From: Gemmatimonas sp.
GTDB taxonomy: Bacteria; Gemmatimonadota; Gemmatimonadetes; Gemmatimonadales; Gemmatimonadaceae
Assembly: GCA_023910675.1 (NCBI GenBank)
Contig: JAAVWC010000015.1
Coordinates: 47,031 to 111,030, forward strand
Length of the DNA stretch: 64,000 nt
Direction of reading: 5' to 3'
How positions within the stretch are numbered: the first letter of the stretch is position 1; every line of letters starts with the position of its first letter. The notes under the pieces were generated by a model. That model did no database searches and had not been told where the DNA came from. It was given only the letters and a program-made list of their open reading frames with translations. Of the stretch, positions 62,820 to 64,000 are shown one piece after another. Position numbers and translations under genes: made by a program.

Positions 62820-63833
62820 GTGGCGCTGGGCGATTTCCTCCGCAAGCAATTCATCGATGTCATCCAGTGGACTGAGTCGGGGCCGGGTGTCCTCATGCAC
62901 CGCTTCCCCATGCGGGACATGGAAATCCAGAGCGGCGCGCAGCTCACGGTGCGGGAGTCGCAGCTGGCGCTCTTCGTGAACGAAGGGCGCGCGGCCGATG
63001 CGTTTGCGCCCGGTCTGCACACGCTCGTGACGCAGAACATGCCGTTGCTTACGAACCTCATGAACTGGGACAAGATGTTCCAGTCGCCGTTCAAGAGCGA
63101 CGTCTACTTCTTCTCCACGCGCTCGCAGACCGGTCAGCGGTGGGGGACGCAGCAGCCCATCACGATTCGCGATCGCGAGTTCGGTGCGGTGCGCCTGCGT
63201 GCGTTCGGCATGTACGCGTTCCGCGTCGCCAACCCGGCCGTCTTCCAGGCCAACGTGGGCGGCACCGACGCCGAGTACACGGTGGCGCAGATCGAACCAC
63301 AGCTCCGTAACGCCATCATCAGCGGCTTCACGGGCGCCTTTGCCAATGCTGACGTGCCGTTTCTCGATATGGCGGCCAATCAGGCGCAACTCGCGACGCA
63401 GATCGGGGTGGCCGTCGCGCCGGCATTCGAGCAGTTGGGGCTCAAGCTCGACTCGTTCACGGTCGAAAACCTGTCGCTCCCCGATGAGTTACAGAAGCGA
63501 CTCGACGAGCGCATCTCCATGAACATGATCGGTGATATGCGCACCTACGCGGCGTATCAGGCCGCGCAGTCCATTCCGATTGCCGCCGCCAACGAGGGCG
63601 GTCTCGCCGGACTGGGGGCAGGGCTTGGTGCCGGCGTCGGTCTGGGGGGCGCCATTGCCAACGCCATCACCGGCGGTATGAGCGCGCCGCCGACGCCCGG
63701 AGGGGCGGTGCCGCCAACACGCATGGCGACACCGGCGGAGCCGAGTGCGGAGAGCAAGTTCTGCATCAACTGCGGTGTGAAGCTGCCGGCAGTCGCGAAG
63801 TTTTGCTTGGCCTGCGGCACGCCGCAGAGCTGA
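62820..63833 (+). CDS. SPFH-domain protein with C-terminal zinc ribbon (YdjI-like)
   Basis: The 337-aa protein (GTG 62820, GGGAG six bases upstream) has an N-terminal SPFH/virion-core-like domain: FIDVIQWTESGPGVLMHRFP, LTVRESQLALFVNEGR, ITIRDREFGAVRLRAFGMYA, LDSFTVENLSLPDELQKRLDERIS. A Gly/Ala-rich hydrophobic stretch follows (about 260-285) and a four-Cys zinc ribbon ends it (FCINCGVKLP, FCLACGTPQS). Such proteins assemble at membranes and recur with AdoMet-decarboxylase-like and polyamine genes. The next gene, 26 bp downstream, fits that context. Confidence 0.83.
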   Translation: MALGDFLRKQFIDVIQWTESGPGVLMHRFPMRDMEIQSGAQLTVRESQLALFVNEGRAADAFAPGLHTLVTQNMPLLTNLMNWDKMFQSPFKSDVYFFSTRSQTGQRWGTQQPITIRDREFGAVRLRAFGMYAFRVANPAVFQANVGGTDAEYTVAQIEPQLRNAIISGFTGAFANADVPFLDMAANQAQLATQIGVAVAPAFEQLGLKLDSFTVENLSLPDELQKRLDERISMNMIGDMRTYAAYQAAQSIPIAAANEGGLAGLGAGLGAGVGLGGAIANAITGGMSAPPTPGGAVPPTRMATPAEPSAESKFCINCGVKLPAVAKFCLACGTPQS

Positions 63834-63859
63834 GCACGACCACAACGTCGTCACCCTCC

Positions 63860-64000
63860 ATGACGACTTCTTCCTCGGGGCATGAGTGGATCGTCGAGGC
63901 GTACGGATGTCACCCCGTCCGTCTGGCCGATCCGGCCACGCTGCACGCGCTCTTTGGGCAGCTCATCGCCGAACTGGCGTTGCATCCGGTTGGCGCCCCG
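63860..64000 (+). CDS. S-adenosylmethionine decarboxylase-like protein, N-terminal part
   Basis: The first 47 codons from the ATG at 63860 are present before the window ends. HEWIVEAYGCHPVRLADPAT matches the start of bacterial AdoMet decarboxylase (SpeD/SpeH) proteins, with the conserved YGC. The processing-site Ser that would prove activity lies beyond the edge. It sits 26 bp after the SPFH gene and is probably cotranscribed with it. Confidence 0.55.
   Translation, partial: MTTSSSGHEWIVEAYGCHPVRLADPATLHALFGQLIAELALHPVGAP

Overview
The window is a high-GC, gene-dense piece of a Gram-negative bacterial chromosome. An outer membrane is implied by a TolC/RND efflux operon, a large surface-antigen-type beta-barrel, several lipoproteins and a LepB signal peptidase. 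The gene style (MoxR/DUF58/VWA/DUF4159/DUF4175 block, tandem M20 peptidases with signal peptides, a Lys/Ala-rich SWIB protein) suggests Gemmatimonadota, but this is an inference from content. No rRNA, tRNA or CRISPR array was seen.

Layout. 1-12961 (minus): an eight-gene, tightly overlapping MoxR/VWA operon that includes a caspase-fold protein whose expected catalytic Cys is not Cys, and a TPR protein with an HExxH site. 13220-15859: a Spy-like periplasmic protein, then MocA and XdhC (molybdenum hydroxylase maturation). 16068-22666 (plus): a TetR operator, TetR, TolC, membrane fusion lipoprotein and RND pump with overlapping or near-overlapping ends. 22721-25621: DedA-like protein, single-domain response regulator, aromatic amino acid decarboxylase, small hypothetical. 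25731-33007 (minus): a complete chemotaxis operon cheA-cheW-mcp-cheY-cheB-cheR with a soluble PAS-type receptor, divergent from a BLUF blue-light sensor. 33690-39479: two M20 amidohydrolases and an outer-membrane beta-barrel protein. 39572-46508: a frameshifted HEAT-repeat gene, gltB and a membrane GGDEF protein.

46509-52080 is an accessory islet: a decayed hybrid histidine kinase, two different IS630-family elements back to back, a decayed gene, and a compact three-gene operon (membrane-anchored DsbA-like oxidoreductase, small secreted peptide with eight Cys, 6-bladed beta-propeller protein). The islet operon looks more AT-rich than its neighbours. Its apparent promoter has a perfect -35 box and a near-perfect -10 box separated by a 19-nt spacer made of A7, G11 and one A, the hallmark of a phase-variable promoter. 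This is the best candidate in the window for an undescribed system.

52133-64000: PhzF-like isomerase, a long inverted repeat, a frameshifted P5C dehydrogenase, a lipoprotein, endonuclease IV, the SWIB protein, LepB, an esterase, then an S23/four-helix-bundle gene bracketed by arrays of a 14-bp repeat (second candidate novelty), a membrane protein, an M24 peptidase, an SPFH/zinc-ribbon protein and the start of an AdoMet-decarboxylase-like gene that runs off the right edge.
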